A stretch of DNA of 6,820 nucleotides. Origin: an uncultured Oscillospiraceae bacterium. GTDB taxonomy: Bacteria > Bacillota > Clostridia > Oscillospirales > Oscillospiraceae. The notes under the pieces were generated by a model. The model was given only the letters and a program-made list of their open reading frames with translations, searched no databases and was not told the origin of the DNA. The stretch's first letter is position 1. Each line of letters opens with the position of its first letter. This document shows positions 5,804 through 6,820 of this stretch, in pieces. The stretch lies in the NCBI GenBank assembly GCA_934589835.1, contig CAKTOK010000059.1, positions 1 through 6,820 of the forward strand, in the 5' to 3' direction. The translations under genes were made by a program, and so were the position numbers.

Positions 5804-6529
5804 TCACCGTTCCTCCTTCGTCAGATCCCACCCGTACAGCGGATACCGCTGCACCGCGCCGAACAGCTTCTTTTTCAGGTCGGGGTACGTTCCCTCCAGC
5901 GATGCGATGAGGTCCTTCACCTCCTGACGACGGCTGTGGCCGTCCATGGGGCAGGTGTTCTTCACCACCGGCAGCCGCAGCCGCGCCGCCATGCGCCGGA
6001 TGTCCTCCTCCTTGCAGTACAGCAGCGGCCGGATCTGGGTGATGCCCGTCCGATCCAGATATGTCACCGGCTGGAAGCAGCCCAGCCGTCCCTCAAACAG
6101 CAGGTTCATCAAAAGCGTCTCCACCGCGTCGTCGTAGTGGTGGCCCAGCGCGATCTTGCGGATGCCCCGCTCCGTCAGGGCCGTGTTCAGGCTGCCCCGC
6201 CGCAGCTTGGCGCACAGGGAGCAGGGGTTCTTCTCCTGCCGCTCCCGAAACACGATGTCGTACACCGGCACCGCGATGCGGATATAGGGCACGTTCAGCG
6301 CGGCGCAGTAGTCCGCCACCGGCTGGAAGTCCATGTCCGGCATCCCGGTCTCCAGCGTGACGGCCTGCACCTGAAAGGGCTTGGGATAGAACTCCCGCAG
6401 CCGCGCCAGCGCCGTCAGCGTCAGGAGGCTGTCCTTGCCGCCGGACACGCCCACGGCCACCGTCTCCCCCGCCGAGATCATGTTGTAATCCTCCACACAC
6501 CGGCGGACCAGTCCCAGAATACGCTGCAC
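5804..6529 (-). CDS. ttcA: TtcA-like PP-loop tRNA 2-thiocytidine synthetase family protein
   Basis: Members of this family adenylate a tRNA base and replace its oxygen with sulfur; E. coli TtcA makes 2-thiocytidine at position 32 using an iron-sulfur cluster. Numbered from the chosen start, the protein has 241 residues, with the ATP-binding PP-loop SGGKDS at 29-34, CSLC (C103, C106) and a third cysteine C193 in NTCP. This is the three-cysteine pattern of cluster-bearing TtcA. GHHYDDAVETLL at 129-140 is also typical. The GTG at 6529 is chosen because GGGAGGG sits 7 nt upstream. A GTG at 6655 in the same frame has no suitably placed ribosome binding site, adds 42 unconvincing residues and runs over the rplM -35 box. 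The protein is shorter than E. coli TtcA (about 311). It is first in a tight operon with a transporter and a glycosidase. Another PP-loop thiolase is possible. Confidence 0.85.
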   Translation of the reverse strand: MQRILGLVRRCVEDYNMISAGETVAVGVSGGKDSLLTLTALARLREFYPKPFQVQAVTLETGMPDMDFQPVADYCAALNVPYIRIAVPVYDIVFRERQEKNPCSLCAKLRRGSLNTALTERGIRKIALGHHYDDAVETLLMNLLFEGRLGCFQPVTYLDRTGITQIRPLLYCKEEDIRRMAARLRLPVVKNTCPMDGHSRRQEVKDLIASLEGTYPDLKKKLFGAVQRYPLYGWDLTKEER

Positions 6530-6545
6530 GCGGCGTCCCTCCCGT

Positions 6546-6567
6546 AAAAAAAACGAATTTGCGTTTT
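6546..6567 (-). other. Weak hairpin followed by T-run in the ttcA-like leader
   Basis: On the minus strand AAAACG (6567-6562), a 6-nt loop and CGTTTT (6555-6550) form a 6-bp stem, and four further T residues follow (6549-6546). It lies directly before the GGGAGGG ribosome binding site of the ttcA-like gene. It has the shape of a terminator or attenuator but only two GC pairs, so it may have no effect. Confidence 0.25.
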
Positions 6568-6603
6568 GAGAAAACAAGAGATATTTCGAGATAATCAAAG
6601 AAA
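6568..6603. repeat. Four degenerate repeats at 10-bp spacing upstream of the rplM promoter
   Basis: On the plus strand GAGAAA (6568), GAGATA (6578), GAGATA (6588) and AAGAAA (6598) start exactly 10 bp apart. The first, second and third share GAGA; the fourth is AAGA. Short A/T runs recur at about one helical turn, so the stretch may be curved or a phased protein-binding site. The units are short and A-rich, so chance is a real alternative. Confidence 0.3.
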
Positions 6604-6637
6604 ACACCAGATGTACTTGCCGTAAATCAATTTTCCG

Positions 6638-6666
6638 TTGACATTCCCGCCGCACTGTGCTATAAA
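6638..6666 (+). promoter_or_regulatory. Strong sigma-A promoter of rplM
   Basis: TTGACA (6638-6643) is a perfect -35. After 17 nt comes TATAAA (6661-6666), one base from TATAAT, directly preceded by TGC, an extended -10 element. AT-rich AAATCAATTTT lies just upstream of the -35, where an UP element would contact the alpha subunit. Transcription should start near 6673. A near-consensus housekeeping promoter suits a ribosomal protein operon. Confidence 0.88.
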
Positions 6667-6672
6667 TATCCT

Positions 6673-6764
6673 TGCGCGTTCAGTGCGCTTTCTCTGTCCC
6701 GATTTTAGCAAGGGCACACGGAAATGTAAAGCAATACATTATAATAAATTGGAGGAAGAAAACC
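6673..6764 (+). promoter_or_regulatory. 5' leader of rplM, possible L13 autoregulatory leader
   Basis: About 92 nt separate the predicted transcript start from the rplM ATG. Two small stems are visible: GCGC (6674-6677) with GCGC (6685-6688), and AATGTA (6723-6728) with TACATT (6735-6740) around a 6-nt loop. The second ends 10 nt before the GGAGGAA ribosome binding site. Firmicute rplM genes are known to carry an L13 leader RNA (Rfam L13_leader), but I cannot confirm a match by eye. Confidence 0.4.
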
Positions 6765-6820
6765 ATGTCCACTTTCATGGCAAACAAGGCCAACATCGAG
6801 CGCAAGTGGTACGTCGTTGA
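6765..6820 (+). CDS. rplM: 50S ribosomal protein L13, 5' end only
   Basis: L13 is an early-assembly protein of the large ribosomal subunit, usually co-transcribed with rpsI (S9). Only 18 complete codons are in the window: MSTFMANKANIERKWYVV. This is the characteristic L13 N-terminus, with TFMA near the start and the nearly invariant RKWYVVD (the next codon begins GA). The ATG at 6765 has GGAGGAA at 6751-6757 with 7 nt spacing, which favours it over the in-frame ATG at 6777. It has its own strong promoter and leader. The remainder, and probably rpsI, lie beyond the right edge. Confidence 0.93.
   Translation, partial: MSTFMANKANIERKWYVV

Larger units (their letters stand above)
6530..6764. promoter_or_regulatory. 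AT-rich divergent control region between the ttcA-like operon and rplM
   Basis: This 235-bp gap is clearly more AT-rich than the coding DNA around it. Rightward it holds the rplM promoter and leader. Leftward it must hold the promoter of the ttcA-MFS-GH2 operon, but I found no minus-strand pair of -35 and -10 boxes at good spacing. It also holds an A8 run (6546-6553), a weak hairpin and phased short repeats, described separately. No gene is supported inside it. Confidence 0.7.

Noticed and set aside
4756..5910. Long plus-strand open frame (384 codons) opposite the MFS transporter
   Set aside because: The His/Gln/Arg-rich translation is the antisense image of hydrophobic codons; no recognisable domain.

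Overview
This GC-rich window reads as chromosomal DNA from an endospore-forming Clostridia-type Firmicute. Two sporulation genes (a SpoIID-type peptidoglycan hydrolase and BofA), a DUF2508/YaaL gene and strong AGGAGG-type ribosome binding sites point that way. A gut Oscillospiraceae/Ruminococcaceae-like host fits the base composition, but that is inference. The content is core and metabolic genes. I see no insertion sequence, phage gene, CRISPR array, tRNA or rRNA, and no clearly new multi-gene system.

Left part (1-2092), all on the minus strand. An OmpR/PhoB-type response regulator runs off the left edge. Its promoter has a perfect TATAAT box and three half-sites at exact 11-bp spacing, the layout expected of a site for this kind of regulator. 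Upstream of it lies spoIID, with its catalytic Glu and zinc-ligand pattern intact, then a strong intrinsic terminator, then tadA (tRNA adenosine deaminase).

Middle (2093-2768), plus strand. A 95-bp divergent gap leads into a translationally coupled pair, DUF2508/yaaL and bofA. In Bacillus subtilis tadA, scr, dnaX, yaaK, recR, yaaL and bofA are neighbours. Here tadA is inverted and the genes in between are absent. Both sporulation transcription units have sequences resembling sigma-E promoters just upstream.

Right part (2774-6529), minus strand. A compact operon is read from right to left: a TtcA-like tRNA thiolase, an MFS transporter and a cytoplasmic family 2 glycoside hydrolase. Gaps are 1 nt and then a 4-nt ATGA overlap. 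The last two form an uptake-plus-hydrolysis module for an unidentified glycoside. The linkage to a tRNA-modifying enzyme is unexplained. The hydrolase ends 5 nt from the convergent bofA with no visible terminator.

Right edge (6530-6820). A 235-bp AT-rich divergent region carries a near-consensus sigma-A promoter and a roughly 90-nt leader for rplM (ribosomal protein L13). Only the first 18 codons of rplM lie in the window.
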